Positions 1 through 5,562 are shown, counted from the stretch's first letter. The stretch is DNA of 8,671 nucleotides from Pseudomonadota bacterium (GCA_021808205.1 JAKBCD010000038.1:1-8671); one strand, 5' to 3'. A program made the numbers and translations. The notes: a model not told the origin generated them from the letters alone.

Positions 1-330
1 ATAGGTGGATTTGCCAAGGCAGATGACCAGCACATCGCGCGGGATGCGGAAATATTCCACCGTGTTGGTAAGCGCGAAGCTGTTGGGCGGGATGATACAG
101 ACCGGGCCGGTGCGGTCCACGAAGCTAGCGGGGCTGAAGGCTTTAGGGTCCACAATCGCCGAGTCGACATTGGTGAAAATTTTAAAATTCTCTGAGCAGC
201 GGGCGTCGTAGCCATAAGAGGAGAGGCCATACGAGACCACGCCGTCGCGCTTCTGGCTTTCCACAAAGGGCTCGATCATGGCCTTTTCTTGTGCCTGCTG
301 GCGAATCCAATGGTCGGGCATCACGGGCAT
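1..330 (-). CDS. dcd: dCTP deaminase, N-terminal 110 residues (runs off left edge)
   Basis: Dcd hydrolyses dCTP to dUTP and ammonia in the cytoplasm, supplying dUTP for dTMP synthesis. The visible 110 codons are open from the ATG at 330 to base 1. They begin [11 protein letters not shown] and contain ISYGL-like [34 protein letters not shown] and [20 protein letters not shown]. This is the known Dcd pattern, with GKST aligning to the GRSS segment that carries an active-site serine. The catalytic glutamate and the C-terminal third lie outside the window. The start at 330 has AAGGA about 10 bases upstream and matches my recollection that related proteins start MPV. A second ATG at 321 would overlap the upstream stop as TGATG and cost only three residues. 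The start at 330 overlaps the small upstream ORF by 10 bases, suggesting translational coupling. The family call is firm; the exact start slightly less so. Confidence 0.95.
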   Translation of the reverse strand, partial: MPVMPDHWIRQQAQEKAMIEPFVESQKRDGVVSYGLSSYGYDARCSENFKIFTNVDSAIVDPKAFSPASFVDRTGPVCIIPPNSFALTNTVEYFRIPRDVLVICLGKSTY

Positions 331-485
331 GTGGGTTTGTCCTTTTTCTCATCGGCGGGTTTGGCGCGGGCCTGGGCCTTGCGGCGGGCCAGATTGGCGC
401 GCAGGGCTTTGGCCTCCGCGGCTTCCCGCGCCGGGCGGGCAGCCTCGGCACGGGTGAGTTTGGTGGTAGGGGGCTGTACCTTCAT
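321..485 (-). CDS. small basic Ala/Arg-rich protein upstream of dcd
   Basis: This 54-residue ORF has an ATG at 485 and a TGA at 321-323. It starts [17 protein letters not shown]. Its middle is an alanine-, arginine- and lysine-rich stretch likely to be helical, with the core [15 protein letters not shown], and it ends [10 protein letters not shown]. There is no signal peptide or membrane segment. The core resembles short basic proteins of unknown function that I recall from other alphaproteobacteria; this is memory, not a search. Its end overlaps the dcd start by 10 bases in the same direction, and the dcd Shine-Dalgarno lies inside it, which favours a real coupled gene. No good Shine-Dalgarno precedes its own ATG, and a stop lies in frame four codons upstream, so the start cannot move far outward. 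It begins 63 bases after the CCA end of the Gly tRNA and may share its transcript. The alternative is a chance ORF in GC-rich DNA. Confidence 0.6.
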   Translation of the reverse strand: MKVQPPTTKLTRAEAARPAREAAEAKALRANLARRKAQARAKPADEKKDKPTCP

Positions 486-548
486 AACGCATGTTCAAGC
501 CGCGCAGCGGCGGTTCCGTCAAGCTTGGATGTGAAGGAGATTTTTGAC

Positions 549-623
549 TGGAGCGGGCGAAGGGATTCGAACCCTCGACCCCAACCTTGGCAAGGTTGTG
601 CTCTACCCCTGAGCTACGCCCGC
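549..623 (-). tRNA. tRNA-Gly (anticodon GCC), CCA encoded
   Basis: Read on the minus strand, the RNA starts GCGGGCG at 623 and closes with CGCCCGC at 553-559, a 7-bp acceptor stem. The discriminator base is T at 552, and CCA is encoded at 549-551. The D arm contains AGCTCAGGGGTAGAGC. The anticodon stem CAACC/GGTTG closes the loop TTGCCAA, giving anticodon GCC. The T arm carries GGTTCGAATCC. All cloverleaf parts are present with no insertion. It reads glycine GGC and GGT codons. The next gene on the same strand is the small ORF before dcd. Confidence 0.97.
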
Positions 624-639
624 TCGGCGTGGGAGGCTC

Positions 640-666
640 TTTATAGGAGGGCGAATTGGATTGCAA
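640..666 (-). promoter_or_regulatory. candidate promoter for tRNA-Gly
   Basis: On the minus strand TTGCAA (661-666) is followed 15 bases later by TATAAA (640-645). The latter lies 16 bases before the mature tRNA 5' end, a suitable place for a -10 box. The 15-base spacer is shorter than the usual 17, so the -35 assignment is tentative. The promoter may also drive the small ORF and dcd. Confidence 0.45.
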
Positions 667-713
667 GACGGCGAATGTGGTTACTGCGACGGGGTGTGAG
701 CCGCGGGCGCAAT

Positions 714-727
714 CCTATATATATAGG
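714..727. promoter_or_regulatory. perfect 14-bp AT-centred palindrome upstream of the thioredoxin-TPR gene
   Basis: CCTATATATATAGG is a perfect dyad in the leader of the CDS that starts at 757. It could supply the -10 region of the operon promoter (TATATA at 716-721) or an operator overlapping it. No convincing -35 lies 16-18 bases upstream. The ATG at 757 has only a weak CGGAA-type ribosome site before it. Confidence 0.35.
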
Positions 728-756
728 GTCAAGACCTTTGTAACGGAACAAAACAA

Positions 757-1695
757 ATGAGTACCCTGTTCAACGATGCGCCGGACGCGCCAGCCGCCGG
801 GGCGGCTGATTTCATTATCGAGGGCGACCAGGCCAATTTCATGGCCGATGTTGTCGAGGCCTCTCAGCAACTGCCAGTGATGGTGGATTTCTGGGCCACT
901 TGGTGTGGGCCGTGCAAAACCCTTACCCCGGCGCTGGAGCGCGTGGTGCGTGCCCAGAACGGGCGGGTGCGGTTGGTGAAGATAGATGTGGACAAGAACC
1001 AGGCGCTGGTGGCGCAGCTCACCCGAATGGGGCTGCCGCTAAAGTCCGTCCCCACGGTGGTGGCTTTCTGGCAAGGGCAGATCGCCGATACGTTCTCAGG
1101 CGCGCTGCCGGAAAGCGAGCTGAAGCGCTTTGTGGAGGCATTGCTGAAACTCTCTGGAACCGCAGCGCCTGGCGAGGAACTGATCGCCGAAGGCAAGGGG
1201 CTGCTGGAGCAAGGCCAAGCCGAGGCCGCCGCGCAATATTTCGGCGCGGCCTTACAGGAGGTCCGGGATAAGCCGGAAGCCTGGGGTGGTCTGGTGCGCG
1301 CTTTGCTCGCCATGGGCGATGAGCAGCAGGCAGGGGAAGTGCTGGCCCAGGTGCCACAGGCCCTCGCCGAACATGTCGAGATTACCGGTGCTCGCGCGGC
1401 GCTGACCCTGGCGCAGGAAGGGCGTAAGGCGCAGTCTGCCATGTCTGGCCTGGAAGCTCGCTTGTTTGCGAATGCGGACGACCATGAGGCGCGTTACGAG
1501 CTGGCGACTGCACTGAACGCCACCGGCGCGCGGGCCGAGGCCGCCGCGGCGCTGCTCGAGATTATCAAACGCGACCGCGCCTGGAACGAGGACGGCGCAC
1601 GTCTGCAATTGCTGAAATTTTTTGAAGCTTGGGGCATGGATGACCCGGCCACCATGGCGGCCCGGCGCAAGCTCTCCGCCGTGCTCTTCCGCTGA
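757..1695 (+). CDS. cnoX: CnoX/YbbN-family thioredoxin-TPR co-chaperone
   Basis: This 312-residue cytoplasmic protein has an N-terminal thioredoxin domain (about residues 18-132) and an alanine-rich helical C-terminal half (about 138-312) of TPR type. The thioredoxin active site is complete: W49-C50-G51-P52-C53-K54 in a VDFWATWCGPCK context, with the cis-proline at P99 (KSVPT). CnoX proteins hold unfolding substrates, can form mixed disulfides with them, and pass them to GroEL/ES and DnaK. Enterobacterial CnoX has lost the CxxC, whereas the Caulobacter protein keeps it. This one keeps it, so thiol-disulfide activity is likely; that is inference. The TPR half repeats short helix pairs around ELIAEGKGLLEQGQAEAAAQYF and YELATALNATGARAEAAAALL. 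Its stop is followed after 3 bases by the LON-domain gene, so the two are probably co-translated. It is not a plain thioredoxin, because it is about three times that length. Confidence 0.9.
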   Translation: MSTLFNDAPDAPAAGAADFIIEGDQANFMADVVEASQQLPVMVDFWATWCGPCKTLTPALERVVRAQNGRVRLVKIDVDKNQALVAQLTRMGLPLKSVPTVVAFWQGQIADTFSGALPESELKRFVEALLKLSGTAAPGEELIAEGKGLLEQGQAEAAAQYFGAALQEVRDKPEAWGGLVRALLAMGDEQQAGEVLAQVPQALAEHVEITGARAALTLAQEGRKAQSAMSGLEARLFANADDHEARYELATALNATGARAEAAAALLEIIKRDRAWNEDGARLQLLKFFEAWGMDDPATMAARRKLSAVLFR

Positions 1696-1698
1696 GCG

Positions 1699-2370
1699 AT
1701 GGCTACTGTTTCCCTGAGGCTTGAAGACCTCCCGGAGGAATTTCCGGTATTCCCACTGGGCGGCGCGCTGCTGTTGCCCGGCGGGCGGCTGCCGCTGAAC
1801 ATTTTCGAGCCGCGCTATCTGGCGATGGTAGAGGATGCCCTGGGGCAAGGGCGCTATTTTGGCATGGTGCAGCCCGATAAGCGCCTTCCGAACGGGAAGG
1901 ATGGGCCAGGGCTCTACCGCACCGGCTGCCTGGGGCGGATATCCTCGTTCGAGGAGACCGATGATGGGCGCTATCTGATCACCCTCGCCGGAATTATCCG
2001 TTTTGGCATCGCCGAGGAGATAGAAATGCGGCGCGGGTATCGGCGGGTGCATGCCGGGCTGGCCGGCTTTGCCGCTGATTTGCGCGCGGGCGACGAAAGC
2101 TTGCCCTTTACCCGGCAGATATTGCTGGACGCGCTCGCCCGCTACTTCGCTAAGGCTGGGATCGACGCAAACTGGGATGCTATTGGTGAGATGAGCGACT
2201 CGGCTCTGGTGGTTTCGCTCTGCATGGCCTGCCCGTTTGGCCATGAGGAAAAACAGGCGCTACTGGAGGCAAAAGACCCGCTGCTGCGCGCGATGACCCT
2301 GCGGACACTGCTGGAGATCGACTCCTTTGACGGCGGTCCGGGAAACGGCAAGACACCGAAAGCGAGCTGA
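1699..2370 (+). CDS. LON substrate-binding (N-terminal Lon) domain protein
   Basis: This 223-residue protein consists of the PUA-like LON substrate-binding domain only. The signature is at residues 15-40: FPVFPLGGALLLPGG, then LPLNIFEPRYLAM. It continues with GRYFGMVQP (51-59) and GCLGRISSFEE (76-86), all typical of the family. There is no AAA+ Walker motif and no Ser-Lys protease dyad, so it is not Lon protease. The usual expectation is a substrate- or partner-binding role with unknown targets. The ATG at 1699 lies 3 bases after the upstream stop. GAGCG-type bases inside the end of that gene are the only ribosome site visible, which suits translational coupling. Its stop is 3 bases before the next ATG. 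From memory, LON-domain proteins sit next to thioredoxin-TPR genes in many alphaproteobacteria. The family is certain; the biochemical role is not. Confidence 0.88.
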   Translation: MATVSLRLEDLPEEFPVFPLGGALLLPGGRLPLNIFEPRYLAMVEDALGQGRYFGMVQPDKRLPNGKDGPGLYRTGCLGRISSFEETDDGRYLITLAGIIRFGIAEEIEMRRGYRRVHAGLAGFAADLRAGDESLPFTRQILLDALARYFAKAGIDANWDAIGEMSDSALVVSLCMACPFGHEEKQALLEAKDPLLRAMTLRTLLEIDSFDGGPGNGKTPKAS

Positions 2371-2373
2371 AAC

Positions 2374-2568
2374 ATGACAAATGAAACAAACGAGCCGGGG
2401 TTGGACCCGCGTTTGCTGGAAATGTTGATTTGTCCGATGACGCGGGGGCCGTTGCGCTATGACCGTGCCCGTAACGAACTGATCAGCGAAAAGGCCGGGC
2501 TGGCTTTTCCCATCCGCAATGGCATTCCGGTGATGCTGGTGGAGGAAGCGCGGCCGCTGGAGCCGTGA
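2374..2568 (+). CDS. Trm112-like protein (YcaR/UPF0434 type)
   Basis: This 64-residue cytoplasmic protein has the bacterial Trm112-like core: [20 protein letters not shown] (residues 11-30), a short beta hairpin, then [19 protein letters not shown] near the C terminus. Eukaryotic and archaeal Trm112 activates methyltransferases acting on tRNA, rRNA and release factors. The role of the short bacterial proteins is much less clear. Only one cysteine (C20) remains where zinc-binding relatives have a CxxC pair, so this copy is unlikely to bind zinc in the classical way. It starts 3 bases after the LON-domain gene and is probably the third gene of that operon. An alternative label is UPF0434 family protein. 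I am confident of the family and not of the partner. Confidence 0.87.
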   Translation: MTNETNEPGLDPRLLEMLICPMTRGPLRYDRARNELISEKAGLAFPIRNGIPVMLVEEARPLEP

Positions 2569-2620
2569 GATGGCGGATAAATAACATCTTGGCTGGTGGG
2601 GCTTCCATCCGCCGGCTTCA

Positions 2621-2630
2621 GAGGGGTAGG
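2621..2630 (+). promoter_or_regulatory. ribosome binding site that fixes the MFS start
   Basis: GAGGGGTAGG ends one base before the GTG at 2632, giving an AGGGG core at roughly normal spacing. The earlier in-frame GTG at 2596 lacks such a site, and its extra 12 residues do not look like an MFS N terminus. This supports initiation at 2632. Confidence 0.6.
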
Positions 2631-2631
2631 C

Positions 2632-4062
2632 GTGTCTGACACCCAGATTCTGGAGCCGGAGCAGGACGCACCACCGGGGCGAATGCGCACAACGGCGATC
2701 ATCGTTGCAGTCGCCCTGTTCATGCAGAACCTCGATTCGACGGTGGTAACGACGGCGCTGCCGGCGATGGCGAAAAATTTTCATATCGATCCTCTCTATA
2801 TGAGTGTCGCGGTGACCTCGTATCTCATCGCGCTATCGGTTTTCATCCCGGCTTCGGGTTGGGTCGCGGACAGGTTCGGCGCGCGGCAGGTGTTTCGCAT
2901 CGCGATTGTCATCTTCACGTTCGGCTCGGTGTTTTGCGGTATCGCCCCCAATTTGCTGGTGCTGGTTGCGGCAAGGGTGGTGCAGGGCGTGGGGGGGGCA
3001 ATGATGCTGCCGGTTGGGCGACTTTTGCTGCTCCGCTCAGTCAGCCGCGCGCAGATGGTCTCGGCGATGACGTGGCTGACGCTGCCGGCTCTGCTGGGCC
3101 CCGTGCTGGGGCCGCCGCTGGGCGGGTTGATCGTGTCCGCTGCGTCCTGGCACTGGGTTTTTGATATCAACGTACCCATCGGTATCGCCGGGGCCATAGC
3201 GGTCTCGTTGTTCATTCCTGATGTGCAGGAGGAAGGGCGTGGCGGCCAGCTCGACATGCTTGGTCTGATATATTCCGGCCTCGCCATGGCGTTGCTGATG
3301 GTCGGAATGGAAACCGTGGGGCGCGGGCTGATGCCCATCTCCTGGACCTTGCTTGCGTTTACTGGCGGGGCGGGGGCCTGCGTGGCCTATTGGCGCCACG
3401 CCCGGCAGGTGGAAAATCCGGTTCTAGATTTTTCCTTGTTCAAGGTAGAAACCTTCAGGATTTCCTTGACGGCGGGCAGTCTGTTCAGAATCGCCGCGGG
3501 GGCGCTGCCGTTTCTGCTACCGCTCATGCTGCAGCTCAGCTTTGGTAAATCGCCTTTGCAGAGCGGCATAATCACTTTTTCCGCGGCCGCCGGGGCTGTT
3601 TTGATGAAGCTGGCGGCGGCGCCATCTCTCGAACGTTTCGGCTTTCGCAGCGTGCTGATTTGGAACGGCGTGGTGGCGGCGCTGACCATGGCTGCGACGG
3701 CGGCTTTCTCGCCCGCGTGGCCGGCCTTGCTGATGTGCCTGGTGTTGTTCGTATCCGGGTTCTTCCGCTCGTTGCAGTTCACCTCGTTCAACACCATCGC
3801 CTATGGAGATATTGCCCGGTCGCGGATGTCCGCTGCCACCACGCTCTATTCGACCGTGCAGCAACTCTCGCTGACCATGGGCATCGTGGTGGGGGCGGCG
3901 AGTTTGGAAATTTCCAGCTGGATTTCGGGACGCACCGCGCCTGCACTGTTTGACTACAGGGCAGCATTCCTTACGGTGAGCTTGGTCGCGGTACTGTCCA
4001 CCCCTTTATGCATGCGGCTCTCGAAAACGGCCGGCGATGCGCTCACCCACCATCCACCCTGA
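2632..4062 (+). CDS. MFS drug-type exporter, DHA2 (EmrB/QacA-like) family
   Basis: This 476-residue inner-membrane protein is a proton-driven exporter of the major facilitator superfamily. Its length and hydrophobic profile fit the 14-helix DHA2 group. A short polar N terminus (1-20) leads into TM1, which carries the DHA2 mark NLDSTVVTTALP around D35. Motif A is GWVADRFGARQVF (76-88). RVVQGVGGAMMLPVGR (115-130) is the motif B region, GPVLGPPLGG (156-165) is antiporter motif C, and WHWVFDINVPIG (173-184) is another DHA2 hallmark. The C-terminal half includes RSLQFTSFNTIAYGD and further helices. MdtD of E. coli is similar in size and layout. The substrate cannot be predicted; no membrane-fusion (EmrA) partner or regulator is adjacent. 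The GTG start at 2632 is chosen for its ribosome site. It lies 63 bases after the Trm112 stop, so read-through from that operon is possible. It converges on the phosphatase gene with only 14 bases between the stops. Confidence 0.92.
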   Translation: MSDTQILEPEQDAPPGRMRTTAIIVAVALFMQNLDSTVVTTALPAMAKNFHIDPLYMSVAVTSYLIALSVFIPASGWVADRFGARQVFRIAIVIFTFGSVFCGIAPNLLVLVAARVVQGVGGAMMLPVGRLLLLRSVSRAQMVSAMTWLTLPALLGPVLGPPLGGLIVSAASWHWVFDINVPIGIAGAIAVSLFIPDVQEEGRGGQLDMLGLIYSGLAMALLMVGMETVGRGLMPISWTLLAFTGGAGACVAYWRHARQVENPVLDFSLFKVETFRISLTAGSLFRIAAGALPFLLPLMLQLSFGKSPLQSGIITFSAAAGAVLMKLAAAPSLERFGFRSVLIWNGVVAALTMAATAAFSPAWPALLMCLVLFVSGFFRSLQFTSFNTIAYGDIARSRMSAATTLYSTVQQLSLTMGIVVGAASLEISSWISGRTAPALFDYRAAFLTVSLVAVLSTPLCMRLSKTAGDALTHHPP

Positions 4063-4076
4063 CCATCGAGTGTAAT

Positions 4077-4598
4077 TCAGGCGATATCGCTGGGTTGCAG
4101 GAAGCGCGTGAGGCTGGCAGCCCCGGGACCGACTTGCCGCCAGGTGGTGGTGATGAGAAATTCAGAAAGCGCCGCGGTGGGGTAGCTTTCGTCGATCCGT
4201 GTGGCGGCGGCATCCGGCCGGGCCGGCCCGGCTAGCGTCAGCGCCAGTTCGTGCAGGCCCGGATTATGGCCGATTACGATGGCGCTGCGCACGGTTTCCG
4301 GCAGGTCGTGCAGCGTGCCGAGAATTTGCATCGGCGTGGCCATGTAAAGCTGCGGCAGCGAGTCGATGTTCGGCCACTCGTCCCAGACTAAAGCGTTTTC
4401 TAGCTCTTCAAGGGTTTGCTGCGTGCGGGTGGCGGTGGAGACGAGCACCACCTGCGGCGCCAATCCGGCCTTGCGCATAGCTTGGCCAATTTTTTTCGCG
4501 GCGAACCGGCCCTTATCGGTCAACGCGCGGTCGTGGTCGGCTTGGCCTTTTGTCTCTGTTTCGGCCTTGGCGTGACGAAGAAGAATCAACTGGTGCAT
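4077..4598 (-). CDS. sixA: SixA-type histidine phosphatase family protein
   Basis: This 173-residue cytoplasmic protein belongs to branch 2 of the histidine phosphatase (phosphoglycerate mutase-like) fold. The N-terminal RH motif is LILLRHAKAE, with R8 and the nucleophile H9. R58 lies in STATRTQQT, and H111 lies in IGHNPGLHEL. This is the set of catalytic residues of SixA, which removes phosphate from histidine residues such as those of HPt domains and phosphotransferase proteins. The short length with no cap domain also fits SixA. No sensor kinase or PTS gene is adjacent, so the substrate is open. The ATG at 4598 is chosen because relatives start a few residues before LLRHAK, but its ribosome site is weak. 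An in-frame TTG at 4652, behind a much better site, would add 18 residues. The gene is convergent with the MFS gene and divergent from the DUF6134-type gene. Confidence 0.88.
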   Translation of the reverse strand: MHQLILLRHAKAETETKGQADHDRALTDKGRFAAKKIGQAMRKAGLAPQVVLVSTATRTQQTLEELENALVWDEWPNIDSLPQLYMATPMQILGTLHDLPETVRSAIVIGHNPGLHELALTLAGPARPDAAATRIDESYPTAALSEFLITTTWRQVGPGAASLTRFLQPSDIA

Positions 4599-4652
4599 AA
4601 ATCCGATAGTGCCATGGTAGATGACGGCTGTCGCCCCTATCTGAAGTTTCAA

Positions 4653-4670
4653 TCTCCCCTTAACCTCCTT
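4653..4670 (-). promoter_or_regulatory. strong Shine-Dalgarno upstream of an alternative TTG start of the phosphatase
   Basis: On the minus strand AAGGAGG (4664-4670) and then AGGGGAGA (4653-4660) directly precede an in-frame TTG at 4652. This is the best ribosome site near the gene, yet the conventional ATG is 54 bases further downstream. Either the protein has an 18-residue N-terminal extension, or the site is a relic or serves another purpose. Confidence 0.4.
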
Positions 4671-4692
4671 GCCGGGGCGGGTTCAGATTTTA

Positions 4693-4749
4693 GAGCAATA
4701 TGCATGTAGATTGACGCGGCGGCGTCAAGATAAATGCATGAAATTGCTC
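4693..4749. repeat. 57-base imperfect palindrome (three paired blocks)
   Basis: From outside in, GAGCAAT (4693-4699) pairs with ATTGCTC (4743-4749), ATGCAT (4700-4705) with ATGCAT (4734-4739), and TTGACGC (4711-4717) with GCGTCAA (4722-4728), around the loop GGCG. A GAA bulge and a mostly unpaired 5-base internal loop interrupt it. About 22 pairs can form in total. As RNA it would be a long stem-loop in the phosphatase leader; as DNA it could be an operator or the remains of a small palindromic element. Confidence 0.7.
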
Positions 4750-4762
4750 GCTCGAACATAAA

Positions 4763-4768
4763 ATTATA
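4763..4768 (-). promoter_or_regulatory. candidate -10 box for the phosphatase gene
   Basis: A consensus TATAAT reads toward the phosphatase gene and overlaps the left arm of the perfect inverted repeat. The sequence 17 bases upstream (GCGTTC) is not a good -35, so another feature or an activator would be needed. A transcript from here would begin near 4756 and include the whole 4693-4749 palindrome. Confidence 0.3.
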
Positions 4769-4795
4769 GCGTTCAGCTAAAAGCTGAACGCTATA
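4765..4795. repeat. perfect 14-bp inverted repeat, 3-base loop
   Basis: The arms TATAGCGTTCAGCT (4765-4778) and AGCTGAACGCTATA (4782-4795) are exact reverse complements separated by AAA. On the plus strand no T tract follows, so it is not a classical terminator there. On the minus strand ATTTTA follows, which is only a weak terminator tail, and no minus-strand gene lies nearby for it to end. Its place between two divergent TATAAT boxes suits an operator or a small-element remnant. Confidence 0.8.
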
Positions 4796-4809
4796 GGGCG
4801 TGGTGTAAG

Positions 4810-4815
4810 TATAAT
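4810..4815 (+). promoter_or_regulatory. candidate -10 box for the DUF6134-type gene
   Basis: TATAAT matches the sigma-70 consensus and lies 69 bases before the ATG at 4885. The expected -35 position (about 4787-4792) falls inside the right arm of the perfect inverted repeat and reads AACGCT, a poor match. A protein bound to the repeat could therefore block or assist polymerase. Confidence 0.35.
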
Positions 4816-4884
4816 CGGCTGGCTTTGGAGGATTCAAATAACAGTCACGCCGCGCCAAGGCTCGAAACGATATGAAGGATGTGA

Positions 4885-5562
4885 ATGAAACTAATACGGC
4901 AACAGCTTGAACGGCGTGGATTTTTAACGGGTGCGGCGGCTTTGGCGGTGGCCAGCCCGGCCGTGGCGGCGCCGCTGCCGGTGCCGCCTTCCGGCGTAAT
5001 GCGGTTCAAAATTCTGCGCAACGGCACCCCGATAGGCGAGCAGCACATGGCATTCACGCAATCAGGCGATGATCTGCGCGTTGAGACGAATCTCGAAATG
5101 ATCGTGAAATTGATGGGCATTCCGGTGTTTCATTACCAGGGTAATGCCGTGGAACACTGGGAGAACGGGCAATTCATCCGGCTGGGCAGCAAGGTGAACC
5201 ATAACGGCACTCAGCTCAGCGTTCAGGCGCACCAGGTTCCAGGCGGTTTTGCGATCCAGAGCACCAAGGCCGGCGATTACCAGTATACCGGAAGCCCGCC
5301 GATGCTGCCCCTGACTTATTGGAACCCGGCCATTTTGAAGGCGATGGTTTTGAACGTGGAGACCGGACGGCACTACCTGCCCATTGTAAGCTCACCGGGC
5401 TGGAGCAAGCTGCCGACCGCGGAAGGTGGTACTGTCTTGGCGCGGCGTTTCGACGTGACCGGCAAGCTGCACCTCTCGCTTTGGTACGATCAATCCAACC
5501 AGTGGTGCGGGCTGGAGTTCCACGTGGATGGCGACGAAGTGTTTCAGAAATATATCAGCTAA
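4885..5562 (+). CDS. Tat-exported DUF6134-type protein of unknown function
   Basis: This 225-residue protein has a probable twin-arginine signal peptide: R10-R11 in LERRGFLTG, an alanine-rich hydrophobic stretch (16-25) and a VAA cleavage motif at about residue 29. It should be folded before export to the periplasm. The mature part starts PLPVPPSGVMRFKILRNG and is rich in predicted beta strands, with GTPIGEQHMAF, KLMGIPVFHYQG, NHNGTQLSVQAH and LARRFDVTGKLHLSLWYD. This pattern resembles the DUF6134 family as I recall it. No catalytic motif or lipobox is visible. The ATG at 4885 has GAAGGA at good spacing. A 12-codon ORF from the ATG at 4872 overlaps its start and is probably fortuitous. The usual S/T before RR in the Tat motif is glutamate here. 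The gene stands alone on its strand, convergent with the 96-residue protein gene. Confidence 0.82.
   Translation: MKLIRQQLERRGFLTGAAALAVASPAVAAPLPVPPSGVMRFKILRNGTPIGEQHMAFTQSGDDLRVETNLEMIVKLMGIPVFHYQGNAVEHWENGQFIRLGSKVNHNGTQLSVQAHQVPGGFAIQSTKAGDYQYTGSPPMLPLTYWNPAILKAMVLNVETGRHYLPIVSSPGWSKLPTAEGGTVLARRFDVTGKLHLSLWYDQSNQWCGLEFHVDGDEVFQKYIS

Larger units (their letters stand above)
4599..4884. other. divergent intergenic region, AT-richer, with dyads and promoter-like boxes
   Basis: This 286-base region separates the divergent phosphatase and DUF6134-type genes and is visibly richer in A and T than the flanking genes. It holds the phosphatase leader with its strong Shine-Dalgarno, an imperfect palindrome (4693-4749), a perfect inverted repeat (4765-4795), and a TATAAT box facing each way (4763-4768 minus, 4810-4815 plus). 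Minus-strand ORFs here show no recognisable motif. I regard the region as non-coding. Confidence 0.6.

Noticed and set aside
291..743. 150-codon plus-strand ORF across the start of dcd and the tRNA
   Set aside because: It runs antisense through dcd, the small ORF and the Gly tRNA and has no recognisable motif.
1252..2244. 330-codon minus-strand ORF
   Set aside because: It is antisense to the thioredoxin-TPR and LON-domain genes, both clearly real. Its composition is that of a GC-rich shadow frame.
4681..4800. Several GTTC/GAAC words that might form an alphaproteobacterial LexA box
   Set aside because: None has the direct GTTC-N7-GTTC spacing; they are parts of the inverted repeat.
4649..4858. 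69-codon minus-strand ORF in the phosphatase leader region
   Set aside because: It passes through both palindromes, shows no family motif and has no convincing ribosome site.
4872..4910. 12-codon ORF overlapping the DUF6134-type start
   Set aside because: The ATG at 4885 has its own good Shine-Dalgarno, and the short peptide shows no leader-peptide codon run.
4077..5562. A phosphatase plus exported-protein signalling pair
   Set aside because: The genes are divergent and share only an intergenic region. No kinase, HPt or receptor domain is present to support a pathway.
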